From Chiua virens (Eukaryota > Basidiomycota > Agaricomycetes > Boletales > Boletaceae): a stretch of 64,000 bases of DNA. A model generated the notes under the pieces. That model had not been told where the DNA came from. It saw only the letters and a list, made by a program, of their open reading frames with translations, and made no database searches. Shown piece after piece: positions 1 to 11,313 of this stretch. Location of the stretch: positions 1,922,001 through 1,986,000 of the forward strand of contig JAHNUO010000004.1 of the NCBI GenBank assembly GCA_019787685.1, in the 5' to 3' direction. Numbering within the stretch: position 1 is the first letter of the stretch; each line of letters starts with the position of its first letter. The position numbers and the translations under genes are program-made.

Positions 1-26
1 TGCATGAAGCGCGTAAACGGAAGAGA

Positions 27-495
27 GCCAGGGTCATTTGAGCGATCCAGTGGTCGATGCACATTGCGGAACCAGGAACCAGCGCTCGGCCTCCAGCTTG
101 GACTTCGGCGACGAATCGGTGGCTGAGCCGTCTCGTGTGTATGGGTGGTTCAGCGAAGCATCCTTGAAGGACCGTGACAGGGGGGACGCATTCTGCGATC
201 GAGCACTCAAGATTACCACCTTCGAGTGACATCGACAGGATCACAGAGCAAGGGTGCAATGCATGGGGTCTCGAGTTTCATATCACAGATCCAACGGACC
301 TTTGACGGTACAATACACAACCACAGCAAGACACGACGGTAGTAGGGTCGAGACGACCAAGGAATACAATGACTGCTGTCTGATCAGCAATCTGCCCGTT
401 GTTGACTGGTGTATACTTTGAGCTGACGATCCAGAAAATGCGCAGGAGTCATCGCAATAGCTCTGACTACAACACTTTGTGGAGCCCCTTTGTGC
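27..495 (+). pseudogene. Decayed 5' fragment of a SPRY-domain gene
   Basis: This stretch is a diverged copy of the 5' part of the SPRY gene at 1505-2401. The lead-in 'cagggtca..tgagc', the segment coding SRVYG.F.EAS followed by DRGDAFC, the stretch around 'ggggtctcgagtttcatatcacagatcc', and the part coding FELTIQKMR all recur in the same order. The copy carries small deletions and frameshifts: a stop ends the frame near 229, and the stretch corresponding to 1718-1737 is missing. Similarity fades near 495, before the core of the SPRY domain. No full reading frame can be built, so it is read as a tandem-duplication relic. It may extend to the left of the window. Confidence 0.75.
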
Positions 496-862
496 CTGAA
501 TCTGCGCATATATTGTTGCTTGATCAAAATTAATTTGTGAATTGAGCAAATTCTGAACATAAAAACACACTTCATTATTAAGCGAGGATATCATCGATAT
601 ACATGATGGTATGCGCAGTACAAGCGGGAAAAATCCCCCTCACCCAACACTGAGAATGGGTGTTATTGTCGGCACCTGTCTGAACTTGGATGAACTGAGC
701 TGTCAGCTTTGTTTCGAACGCGTGGACGTAAGGAAGAGTGAGCGAGATCGCTTACTATGATAGCCCACGCGATGCAGGTTCCTGGATGACTTTGACCTAC
801 AAACGACCACTGGTATCCTTGAGACCGCGATTGGCTTGGTCACGTGCACCATCCTCGAGAAT
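496..862. other. Intergenic, no gene seen
   Basis: Between the SPRY relic and the end of the small minus-strand gene I see no conserved reading frame, RNA gene or repeat. Confidence 0.5.
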
Positions 863-1413
863 CTAGACATCAGGATCCGGTCCGAAGTATGAGATGTCCC
901 TGAGACGAGGACGAGTGGATAGTATCAACGAACCTTGCATTACACCATTGCGCCTAGGTTTTTTGGCTGGGTTGGCGTCGAAATCTGTGCTTGTTACTGC
1001 GGGGGAGGAATCAGGTGGAGGTGGACGCTTGCCCCGATTTTTCTGTGTAAAGAGATGGGTAAGTATTAGGTATGGAAAGCGGGAGAAAGGGACATACAAA
1101 TCTGTCTGAAAACTGTTTCTTCCTGCGTAACGCGAGAGGGATGCGATGTATGAGCCAGAAGATCAAATAAGGACGGTCTGCGACTGACTTTGCGAGAGCC
1201 TCTTCCGCTTTTCGACGGTCTTCTTCCTCCTGTAAACGGTAGAAATGGGAGGGAGGTACGGATGATCGGGGATGTGGTGTTTACCTGTTGGCTGCGCTGG
1301 AAGCGTTCAAGGAAGGAGCCATCGTTGGAGAAAACGTTAACGGGCTTGAGCTTGGATGGTGCTTTTGAGGTGGTCAACGGGAGGGAGGCGTGTTTGAATG
1401 CGGTGGTGGACAT
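863..1413 (-). CDS. Small basic protein with an NDGSFLE motif, TRIR (C19orf43)-like
   Basis: Four exons can be joined on the minus strand: 1413-1285, 1229-1189, 1122-1098 and 1042-863. All introns have GT..AG ends (donors gtaaac, gtcagt, gtatgt) and phase is kept. The product is about 125 residues. Near residue 25 it has VFSNDGSFLERFQ, followed by a charged EEEDRRKAEEALAKK helix, a DRFKNRGKRPPPP segment and a KKPRR basic patch. The NDGSFLE(L/R)F motif plus charged helix is the signature I recall from animal TRIR/C19orf43, reported as a telomerase-RNA-interacting RNase; the fungal function is not established. An in-frame start exists upstream at 1467, but the ATG at 1413 gives the usual short N-terminus. 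It lies between the two SPRY copies on the opposite strand. The family call is from motif memory only. Confidence 0.6.
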
Positions 1414-1504
1414 GGTGGAAGTCAAAGAACAAGAAACGGCGATGGTCGAAATCAGAGCCAGGGTCACGTGAGCTATTCAGATACTCTCTCTTTCAACTCG
1501 GGCG

Positions 1505-2401
1505 ATGCAAAACCAGCCTCCAGCTTGGACTTCGGCACCTGAGCTGTCTCGTGTGTATGGGCGGTTCAACGAAGCGTCAGAGGAGGACTGTGACAGGGGG
1601 GATGCGTTCTGCGCGCAGAATGCGATCGAGCACTCAAGATTACTACCCTCGAGCGACATCGACGGGATCACAGAACAGGGATGCAATGCATGGAGTCTCG
1701 AGTTTCATATCACAGATCCCACGTTCAGGCAGAGGCGGACCTTTGACGGTACGATACGCAACCAGAGCAAAACATACGACGGTACAGGCATCATTACCAA
1801 GGTCGAGACGACCAAGGAATGCAATGACTGCTATCTGATCAGCAATCTACCCTTTGTTGGCGGTCTCTACTACCGCCCACAAGCTCACGATAGAGGAGTA
1901 TACTTTGAGCTGACGATCCAGAAAATGCGCGGGGTCATCGCAATAGGTCTGATTACAACACTTTGTGGAGTCCCCTCGTGCCTGATTAAACTTTCAATGA
2001 TAGGAACCGTCTCCCGACCTTACCCCCACTTCAGGCTTCCAGGGTGGCACAGGTCGAGTGCTGCGCTTCACCTGGATGACATGCGCAAGTTTTACGAAAA
2101 CCCGGATGGAGGGCAGGAATCTGGTTACTGGGAGGCCATCGGTGGTCGATCACCGGCTGTTGGAGATACTATCGGGTGCGGCTACGAATTTGGCACCGGC
2201 GGCACCCTGTTTTTCACGTTCAACGGCCAACGCTTCGTACCAGATGCGTTCAAGGGGCTCTATCTCGGTGACAAGCACGATGTGTATGCCGCGATAGGTG
2301 TAGATGGGGAGAATATGTTTACGGTCAACTTTGGCGGTGACTTTTTTAAGTGGGCGCCAGGCCAACGAGTGGGGTTGGAGATTAGACAATCATGTTGGTA
2401 A
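1505..2401 (+). CDS. SPRY-domain protein (Ssh4/Ear1- or RanBPM-like)
   Basis: A single open frame of 298 residues starts at the ATG at 1505. The C-terminal two thirds form a SPRY domain. VYFELTIQKM (about residue 130) is the first strand, followed by GVIAIGL, the GWHR turn, GDTIGCGYEF, LFFTFNGQRF and YAAIGVDGENMFTVNFGG near the end. This order matches the SPRY domains of fungal Ssh4/Ear1 adaptors and RanBPM relatives, which bind partner proteins. No transmembrane segment or PY motif is evident in the N-terminal part, so a role as a membrane ubiquitin-ligase adaptor cannot be claimed. The N-terminal 100 residues are unfamiliar. The gene has a decayed partial copy about 1.45 kb upstream. Confidence 0.7.
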   Translation: MQNQPPAWTSAPELSRVYGRFNEASEEDCDRGDAFCAQNAIEHSRLLPSSDIDGITEQGCNAWSLEFHITDPTFRQRRTFDGTIRNQSKTYDGTGIITKVETTKECNDCYLISNLPFVGGLYYRPQAHDRGVYFELTIQKMRGVIAIGLITTLCGVPSCLIKLSMIGTVSRPYPHFRLPGWHRSSAALHLDDMRKFYENPDGGQESGYWEAIGGRSPAVGDTIGCGYEFGTGGTLFFTFNGQRFVPDAFKGLYLGDKHDVYAAIGVDGENMFTVNFGGDFFKWAPGQRVGLEIRQSCW

Positions 2402-2847
2402 ATTAAGCAGCCCGCGATGCCTGGTGGAAGACCTGCCTGCCTATAGGGAACGTCCGTAAATAGGTAGTACGATGATTCAAGAATGACGTGCTGTGTTTCC
2501 CATGATCCAAATCAGTCTCAAACAAGATTTCGACCGCAACCGCCGAGCATCAAGGCCAAAATGCTGGGCAACACTGCCTTGTGGCGACGTTCAGGTAACG
2601 TTTTTTTGGTTGTTCGCTGAGATGGTACTGAACAAATGGGATTATGGGACGTTAGAAACCGCTTTTGGAAATCAACATTGGTTAATAAATTAATAAAGTT
2701 TCGGTTGGTCTCACGTCTTTGCGTAATCCTGCGCAATTCTGCCTGACTTATAAGGCCTCTCCACCTCACTGCATGGCCTTTTCCATATTCCCTCGTGTTT
2801 CGGGCTTTTGGACCTCCTTTTTGCTCAACAGGTCCAGCTACACCACC
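2402..2847. other. Intergenic, putative promoter of the MFS gene
   Basis: No protein-coding signal is seen. It holds the 3' flank of the SPRY gene and the leader of the MFS gene, including a pyrimidine-rich stretch from about 2757 to 2845 just before the ATG. Confidence 0.5.
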
Positions 2848-5323
2848 ATGCACGTCCCAGACGATGTCGAAATTGCAGACGACTTGTTAGACGACCTGGA
2901 GTTTGACGACAGGACCCCTCTAGACAAAACCATAGATCGCATTGGTATGGGTACGTGCTTTGTCTTCTTCTTTGGCCCTTGCTTACCCCCGCGTCATCCC
3001 AGGGAGCTACCAATGGACACTCTTGTCGCTCTGTGGATTCGGTAAGCAAATATACCTCCGTCTGACAGATTCACTCAATTTTAAACGCTGCGGGCCTGGT
3101 TTGCTTCTAGGTTGGATGGCAGACAACGTAAGTGTACCGCCAAACACTCTTCGGCTCCCTTGACTTGTTACTCAGATGTGGATTCAAGCTGTTGCCATCA
3201 TTCTTCCTCGCGTACAGCAGCACTACACAGGTACACCATCCGCTCAGCGTAGATAGCTCTCTCCCGACTAATACTTGCAGTTCCCGACCATTATATCGGG
3301 ACACTGTCATCATCCATGTTTGCGGGGATGATGGTCGGTGCTGTTGGGTGGGGAACCTGTTCGGACATCGTGGGCCGAAGTGCCGCGTTCAATGCGACAC
3401 TCTTCTTCACTGCCTTATTCGGCGTGCTTGCGTCTTTTGCGACCTCCTTTGGGGTCCTCTGCTTGCTCCTATTCTTTCTTGGCAGTGCAGTCGGTGTAAG
3501 TGCGCCTTGTCCGGCATCATCCCTTGTTGATCGTCTTGAACAGGGTTCTATGCCTACAGATGGAACGCTCCTTCTCGAGCACATGCCAAATGGGAAGGAA
3601 TACTTGGTTACCGCGCTCTCTGTCTTCTTTTCTCTCGGATCTGTCCTTTCAGCGCTTGTTGCCCTCTTTATTCTGCCTGGGCGTTCATGTTCACTAGCTC
3701 AACCTTGCAGTCCCCAATCTGACAACAATGGCTGGCAATATATGCTCGTCTGTCTCGGCCTCATCGTGAGTATGGTTCGTCGTATCGAGCATTCGCGCTC
3801 ATTCCTCTGCAGACGCTGTCCATGTTCCTTGCACGCATTGTGTTCTTCCGCTTACACGAGTCCCCCCGATATCTCGTCCATGCTGGTAGACACCAAGAAG
3901 CCCTAGAGTCTCTACAACTCATTTCACGTTTCAACGGATCCGATATTACTCTCGAGCTTGAAGATGTAGACGACAGGCGACCACCTGAGCCTCGTCCTCC
4001 TTCAAGTGGATCGGACGAGCGCGAGCCTTTCCTCCCTCCTGCACAAGAAACGTGCCCTACTAGTCAAATAGAGGGGGACGCGACGAATATCTCATCCAGC
4101 GACCCACCGAGGGATGACGGCGTTAAAGATTATCGATCCACGGATGACTCTCCCAACTCACTTGATTCCCACTCATTTGTGACGCCTGTCGAGGAATATC
4201 CCCCTCGAAGGCTAAGTGCTCTTGTTAGCGAGGTCTCCTCGTCCTCTCGTACAGACGCGCTACATGACGACACAAAGCGCCACTCAGAGCTCCCGCGTGC
4301 ACACTATCATTCCTCCCGAACACGTACATCCCGAGCATCCTCAGTTGCATCGGTGGAACTTAGGAAACGGTTTAGGGGGGTACTTCCCAGATGGATCAGC
4401 AGACCCTTGATTGCGTGGCTTGATCGAGTGGGAATGGTACTGAGCCCAGAATGGTGCCGGACGACGTTACTGGTGTGGGCAGTGTGGTTTTTCATGTCAC
4501 TTGGTGCGTTGTGAGCAATCAAACGGACCACGTTACTGACTATCATATCAGCCTATACCATGTTCAACGTGTATTACCCAAAACTATTGGAGACGAGCTC
4601 GAAGATGGATTCGGCGCCAAAATCACTCGAAGACAATCTGTGGGACGTGGTTATTTTTACCTTGGGCGGGTGTCCGGGGGCCCTTGTACGTCATTGTTCC
4701 TTTTTTCGTCATATTAACGGTGTCTTACTTATCCGTCGTATAGCTTGGGGCGTATATGGTGGAAAGCGCTCTCGGGCGACGACTTTCGTTGGCTAGCACG
4801 ACCCTGCTGACAGCATTCTTTTGCATGGTCTTTATCCTTGTAGAGAATCCGTTTCTTGTTCGTGTCAGTTCAGTGGGAATTAGTCTGAGCGCCACGGTGA
4901 GTTATTATTTCAAATTCGTGTGAAAGCGACTGATCCAAAGATGGACAGACGATGTATGCGGTGTTATACGGGTAAGCGTCCGCGTCTGCACGGAAGTGAT
5001 CAATACATAACCATTTGCAGGTGGACGCCCGAGATCTTTGGGACGAGGGTACGAGGGACGGCGTGTGGAATCGCCTCGGCGCTGTCGAGAATGTACGTTT
5101 CTATATGTGCGCGTTTCCGAGTTGATTCTCACCAACCACGAACCTTTTGCGATGTAGAGGCGGGATGATCGCCCCCCTACTCGGTGGTACCCTCTTATTC
5201 ATCAACCGTTCGTTCCCGGTATACGCCAGCGTGGCGGTATACCTCGTCACTGCACTCTGCATCGTGCTGTTGCATGAATCGGCTGGACAAGGGGTGAATG
5301 GCGAGCGGGCGGGGATCCATTAG
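2848..5323 (+). CDS. MFS transporter, SVOP / fungal sugar-transporter type
   Basis: The ATG at 2848 has a good context (caccATGc) and the stop is TAG at 5321. Joining exons across about ten short introns gives a typical 12-helix major facilitator. The N-terminus is acidic (DDLLDDLEFDD), followed by DRIGMGSYQWTLLSLCGFGW and MADNMW, the family's TM1 region. The GWGTCSDIVGRS loop between TM2 and TM3 matches the MFS signature. RLHESPRYLVHAGRH follows TM6. A long hydrophilic Ser/Pro/Asp-rich central loop of about 170 residues precedes TM7 (AVWFFMSL). TPEIFGTRVRGTACG before TM11 matches the sugar-porter/SVOP motif. The product is a plasma- or vacuolar-membrane solute carrier of unknown substrate. 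Every intron seen keeps the frame, so the gene looks intact. Confidence 0.85.
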
Positions 5324-7853
5324 CGACGTTGGCTTTGCCGACGAAAGTGCTGGGACCGATGTAGGCTCCCGGACATATTCGGCGTAGAGGCCTATATCTG
5401 TTCTGCTGTATCATAGTCGCGTGTATGTATATGTGATATTAGATGTTCGTCTTTGAACGTATCGATCCGTTCACGTATCGTATAGGAAGTAGATCCATCG
5501 AGTTTTCGAGCGATGAGACCTTCAGCCCAGGCCTCAGGCCTCAGGCCCTAGACTTGACCCTGTCTCCCTGCTTGAGACATCCACGAGGAGTTTACGGTAG
5601 ATATCGCCGCATTCTGAAGAGTCAATCGACAGAACGAAAACGTACTGGATTCAAACTCGTCCACCACGCCATTCCGCGGTGGTAGATGTGATAAATGGTG
5701 ACCTGCAGGCACGGGTTCAACGAGCTGGCAAAGAGAGGATGCGATTAAGCAAACTTGAACGTCGAGGGTGATGTGCAGATAATCCTGGCAAGCACCGGGT
5801 GTATGCGTCGGACGTCGTCGTCGACACACCGCAGCCTCGAATAACCTGTCACGGAATTAACAGACTGTCTCAAACCGCCCTTCCTTTTCGTCCCAGAAGA
5901 CCACCGTAGATCGGACCGCTCGTGGGACGGGAAAATCTGACTGGCCTGTCTCAGAGGTCCAAATTAGAGAGAGGTGACTTCATCGACGCACCTCTAGACT
6001 GCGAGTTGCACAAGAAGCTGTACAAGAAGCATCTTCTCACCTAAACCTGTCGTTTCAAATCACCTATGCAGGTCGCCAGCGGGAATCACGGTGGAGGAAG
6101 AAGCAGGTAATGCTCTTCCAAGGTTCTAATTAATCTTCGTTGGCGTCGACCACCGAACCGAAAATGAGGGTCGCAGGTAGGCCCCACAAATGCCAAGTCA
6201 GACGAATTTAGAGGAATCTTTTGTGGGATTCGATGATAGGAAATCCGTGGAGCGAACCAGATATCCGGTTCCCATCAGAGTTATTTTCTTGTTTTACATT
6301 AGCGTTGTCTGAGAATTCGTTCCTGAGCCTATGCACACTTAGCGTGAGTTGCCCAGGTGTGAACCACTTTAACACACCCGTCGATCGTCACTTCAAGTCT
6401 AGGAGTTATGTATACGTACTGTCGAATGGCAGGCCATAGATGCCAAAAGAAAAACGGTAGATGATTACGAGTACCTCTTTTGTTTCTTCATTCAGCAGGG
6501 CAAGATTCTTCTGCAGGTTGTATGCGCTTCGCACTCGGGTACAAAGTTCGCTCTTGGTTGGCGTTAGTTTGACCCGACGCAATCTCATGCTTGCCTAGCG
6601 GTTCGGAGTTTGACGGTTGCCGTGCCAAAGGTGAACGTCATGTCATCACGAGACTGGCATTCACACGCAGAAGAAGTGTAATGGTCGTGGGTGAAACTGA
6701 GAGCCAGGTTTATGGGCGCGACTCTCATGATCAGGAGGATTGGCTCAGCCAGTGATGCACGGACGGTGCCTGATGATGACTGGTTTCGCCAAGATAAGGA
6801 TGTGTCCGTTCGTCAAAGTGAACTCGTTTACGGGTAGGCAGAAATTCTCAGAGTAAGGTCCGAGGACGTCCGACTGTTCCACCCAGCCGAGGTCATGATG
6901 TCTTGGTGAAAAAGTGTGAGTTTACCAAGAGGTTGCGTACTGGTGAGATATACTCGATATGATGTGCTGGAGGATCCCAGCTCAGTTGCCTCGGTAGTAC
7001 TTTTCAGCCTCCGAGTCTCTCGGGTAGTGTTTCACGGTGAGGTGATATGAAGGCTGAAGCCAAAAGTATATTGCACTGAGGTATTATATGTCGGTCAGTT
7101 CTAAGTTTGCCACATTGCCACGCACGAAAATATGTATTCCGGATGACACTCCCAAGTTGTGGAGTGTCCTTTTAGTATGTAATCATAGTGGGAACTTGTT
7201 TTGTTGTCTTCCGTGACATTCGTGTCGGACCGCACCTGCTATGTAGCACGGTCACTCTTTACCTGCGTTTTGATTGGTTTGTCGCTCCTTGCATCATGAT
7301 CGGATATGTGACTGAAACTGCCAGCAAGTCAATAGACATACGCTTTACCCTCGCGACCAACGTTCGTCTAAATCGACGCGATGGCAAGTCGACACTCCCT
7401 AGCTCTTCGAGTGTGTGCGCAGTCATCAAGTTGTTGCAGTGCCACGAATAAATTAATGAGAGTCGGAAGCGATTAAGTGAGTTCTTTTCACGCACACTAA
7501 GTCTACTTCACAACCATGCGAACTTCTGGTCATCACCGCGATGTGAACTCTTCTGAGTCCATTCGAAGGCTACCCAATGTTTTTCCTACGGTTTCACTCA
7601 CTTCCATGACATAAATTCTTGATCGTTTGCTTCTTGATCCATGTAACGCAATGGTTCACACAGATATCTCAAATAGTAGCCGTATGAGCGCACTCTTTCC
7701 CATTTCTACCCCCTTAACCAGGTAGCCAAGTTGGCAGAGAATTGCTTCGGTCGCGTCTCTACAAGGCAGGTATCTGCTGAGTAGCACAACAGGATGAGCG
7801 TGAGTAGCTGGCTTCAAAAGTTGTTGGCTTCTGACTGAACCCTTCAATCACAG
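5324..7853. other. Long gene-poor stretch
   Basis: About 2.5 kb holds only short frames with no family resemblance on either strand. No tRNA-like structure, terminal repeats or clear tandem repeats were found. The last few hundred bases should contain the first, unresolved exon(s) of the CHAT gene: a likely splice acceptor (tcacag) ends at 7853. Confidence 0.4.
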
Positions 7854-10800
7854 GATTTTGATACCCTCGTCCATCTCGCAGATAACCTCTATTCACGTTA
7901 CGAAGCGCAAGGCAATCCTTCGGATCTCAGCTTATGTATCGTTCGCTACCGCTCGGCGTTCACGCTAGCGAGGACATCGACCGCCTTATCGAACGATGCA
8001 CGAAGCAAGCTGCTCAGTAACCTTGCCAACGCGCTATCCATACGCTTTCAGCGCCACGGCGATATAGCCGATCTGGACCATTCCGTGGAATGTCACCTCG
8101 CAGCATTGGATCTTCGACCTCCAAAACATCCTGGACGAGCCAAAGCGTTATCTAACTTTGCTACTGTGTTACTTGTTCGGTATGGAAAGCTTGGCATGCA
8201 AAAGGACATCGAACTCGCAATCGAACACTTCAACACGGCGCTTCCCATTCTCCCCCCTGACGGTCGCCTCATGCCCCTCATGAACTACGCCAGTGCTCTC
8301 CTCTCCCGATTTCAACGTTCTGGAGACGTCGCGGATCTTAATGACGCAATTCGCCAATATCGTGCCGTGATGGATGCCGCTCCTGCAGAAAATAAATCTA
8401 CGTCATATTACAACCTCGCCAACGCTCTATTATCCCGCTTTAAATTACAACGCGATCTGAAGGACCTAGAACTCTGCATCGAGTATTCGACCATCGCATT
8501 GCACGGCTTGAGCGAAAGTCACCCCGATCGTGTCTCCGCGCTTTCCTGTCTTTCCACTGCACTCATCAGACGGTTCGAATCGCGCGGAGATTTGGAGGAC
8601 TTGCAGAATGCAGGTGAAACATTTCAAATCCGCTCTCGAGCTCAGGTCTCCCTGAATCCCCATCGCAATTCATGACATTCTACGACCTAGCGGACGCACT
8701 CATGTTGCGTTATAAGCTTGCAGTCTGATCTCCCTGATCTCGAACTCGCCATCGAACATTATCGTGCCGCCCTTGAACTCCTTCCCTCTCATCATAAAGA
8801 CGAAGGAATCTTCTTGGAAAATCTAGGAGATGCCTTGTTCCTTCGCTTCTCCCGACTAGGGTCCTTAAAGGACCTCGAGGAAGCCATACAGAAGCACTTC
8901 TTTGCATTGGAGCTTCACACCGTGGATTTACCGCGGCGTGTTCTTACACTCGAGGCACTGGGCGTATGTCTAGACATCCGCTTCGAGCGATTCGGCGATC
9001 CCGAAGACCTTCACATCGCCATCGACCTTTACAATGAAGCACTTTGGGAAACTTCACAAGACGACCCTCGCCGTCCATTTAATCTTCTCAGGAGCGCAAG
9101 TAGTCTGGAGACGCGGTTTAGATTATATGGGGAAGTCGTCGACTTGGACAGGTCTATTTCTTACTGCCGCGAGGCGCTCGAGCTTCTACCTCTCGATCAT
9201 CCTGATCGAGCAACACCACATCGAATGCTTACGTCGTCTCTTTTACTACGCTTCGGGGAGACTGGAGATGAGTTCGACCTTGACATAGCCCAGCTCCACT
9301 GCCACGTTTCTATGAACACACAGGATGTATCAGACTCGTTACGAGCATCCTGCAATCTTCTCCTTGCCCGTATATTCAAGGCACGTGTCCGTCCCTGGGT
9401 CGTCAAGGATGTCGAGTCCATATTTCAACACCTTCGCGCTGCCAAAGATCTGTGTACGTTGACCCACCCGCTGATCTCAGACGTCTACGCCGAACTAGCG
9501 TCCGCCTACTACCTCCGCTTTCTCGTCCAGAAAAAGCCCAATGATCTCCACGAGGCTTTCGGGCATCACGAGCTTAGCATGAACGTCGCCAGCGGCTCGT
9601 CATGGCCTGCATTTCGGGCCTCGCTTCAATGGGTTAGGGACGCGGAGGGGTATGGTCACCGGTCGGGCATCGACATCTACCGCAATGCCCTCCGTCAGAT
9701 TAATCACCACATCTCTTCGGTGCGCTCACCCGAGCTCCGACAAAGTTTAGCCAGACGATATGGCTCCAGCCTGGCTTATGACGGGACTTCGTTTACTTTG
9801 CGTTTCCAGGAGCCCATGGCGGCGGTCGAAGCACTCGAAAGTGGCAGATCAGTGTTGTGGTCGCAGCTCGTGCGAGCCAAAACGATTTTTGATGAGCTGC
9901 GACTGACGGGAGAGTATGGGACCACTTTGGCGGACGATCTTGAACGTCTCTCCTCCCAGCTGGAACATGTTCACAGGGCGTCCAAATCCGCCAAGGACGT
10001 CAAATCCTTGCTGAAAGAAAAGGAGTCAATTCTAGATCAAATCCGGCGCGTTGAAGGCTTCAAATATTTCCTGAAAACCACGCCCTTTTCCGAGCTCGCC
10101 AAGGCGACGATAGACGGTCCGGTCGTCCTTCTCAACGCAAGCCAGTACACCTGTGATGCGCTCATTTTACTGTATAGTGCACCACCCATTCACGTTCCTC
10201 TTTCACACCTCACCCCGAAAGACGTTCTGCAAATGGCGACACGTTTTCGTGGGCTCACCGAGAGCCTCTCCCCCGGACGTCATGACGATGAAACCTTAGA
10301 ACTTTTGTTGGGAGATATTTGGGATCTCATCGCCCTTCCCGTCGTCCAGCATGTGTTACCACATGTCCCAATCGATGCTCGCCTGTGGTGGTGCCCCTCC
10401 GGCGTCTTCACCTCGATACCCCTGCACGCTGCAGGACCGTACAGGCAACACGAGCCAAACCTATCCCAACTCTACGTGTCGTCCTACACGCCGACGCTCC
10501 AAGCGCTGATACGCGCCAGGGCCGCCACACCCCAATACGATCCCCCGCGTTCGCGTCGGTCAAGTATCGTCCCCGGTTTTCTCAAGAACAGACGCTCAAG
10601 GCAGTTGTTGATCAGCCCGACGACGACCAGCCCGACGATCGTCGCGATCGGCCACGCCGTGTCCGACGAGACCTGTCACGAGCTTGATCGGTTGCGCAAC
10701 CGCCTACCCCCGAGCATGCCGTTTCGGCGGATGGAGGGCGAGGACGTGACCACGGAGAGCATCCTCGCCACGGTTCGCGAGCCGGTGTGGCTGCATCTTG

Positions 10801-11201
10801 CGTGCGCCGCATCGCTGGACGCCAGTCTGCCGTGTCGGTCTGGGTTCGCAACGAGGGACGGCACGGTGTCGATGTACGACGTCTCCCAGGCGTGCCCGCA
10901 AGCCGAGTTTGTGTTCTTGTCGGGGCGGTGTAGCAGAGGGGAGGATGCTGTGCTGGGGGAGACGATGCATCTCGCTGCGTCGTTGCAGTATTCGGGCGTT
11001 CGCAGTACCATTGGGACGCTTTGGCCGGTGGATGAAGAAGTCATGCGGCGCGTGGCCGATGCATTTTACGAGATCGTTCTCAAAGGTGGAGGGCCGCTGC
11101 AGTACACCAACACTGCGCGAGCGCTCAATGAGGCACTGGGGGCGGTGGGACGAGGTATACCCTTGGCGCAAAGGATTGCGTTTGTACACGTAGGTGCTTG
11201 A
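7854..11201 (+). CDS. TPR-CHAT protein, catalytic motif degenerate, frame broken
   Basis: From a splice acceptor ending at 7853 the frame runs through about ten degenerate TPR-like units of the fungal type (L..R....GD..DL..AI....AL...P). A C-terminal CHAT domain (caspase-like, clan CD fold) follows from about 10100. CHAT landmarks are LWWCPSGVFTSIPLHAAGPY, LYVSSYTPTLQALIRAR, VWLHLACAA (near 10785), FVFLSGRCSRGED (near 10913) and STIGTLWPVDEEVM. Family members normally have LACHG and LSAC, providing the His/Cys dyad. Here the His is replaced (ACAA) and the Cys is displaced by one position, so proteolysis is doubtful. Between 8613 and 8720 the reading frame shifts +1 three times, returning to the original frame. 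This means pseudogenization, sequence error or an unrecognised intron. The first exon was not resolved. Related proteins are discussed as fungal programmed-cell-death or conflict effectors. Confidence 0.75.
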
Positions 11202-11313
11202 GTTTCCCTCTATTGATAGAATACGTGAGTATTTCTTTCGCCTGTTTGAAAACGCAAATGCTCATGTAATCGTTGTTAGATGTCACATTTGCTAGTAGAA
11301 TACGTATCACGGA
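11202..11313. terminator. Convergent 3' ends of the CHAT and eIF3i genes
   Basis: Only 112 bp separate the stop codons of two convergent genes. The poly(A) regions of both must lie here or overlap into the neighbours. No unambiguous AATAAA signal is seen. Confidence 0.35.

Noticed and set aside
6221..7495. Short open frames in the 5.3-7.8 kb gap
   Set aside because: None has a recognisable domain, plausible splice neighbours or a paired copy elsewhere in the window.
8614..8723. An intron (gtgaaa..ttgcag) that would remove the frameshifted part of the CHAT gene
   Set aside because: Splicing here gives GTC TGA, an immediate stop, and would delete well-conserved TPR coding sequence.
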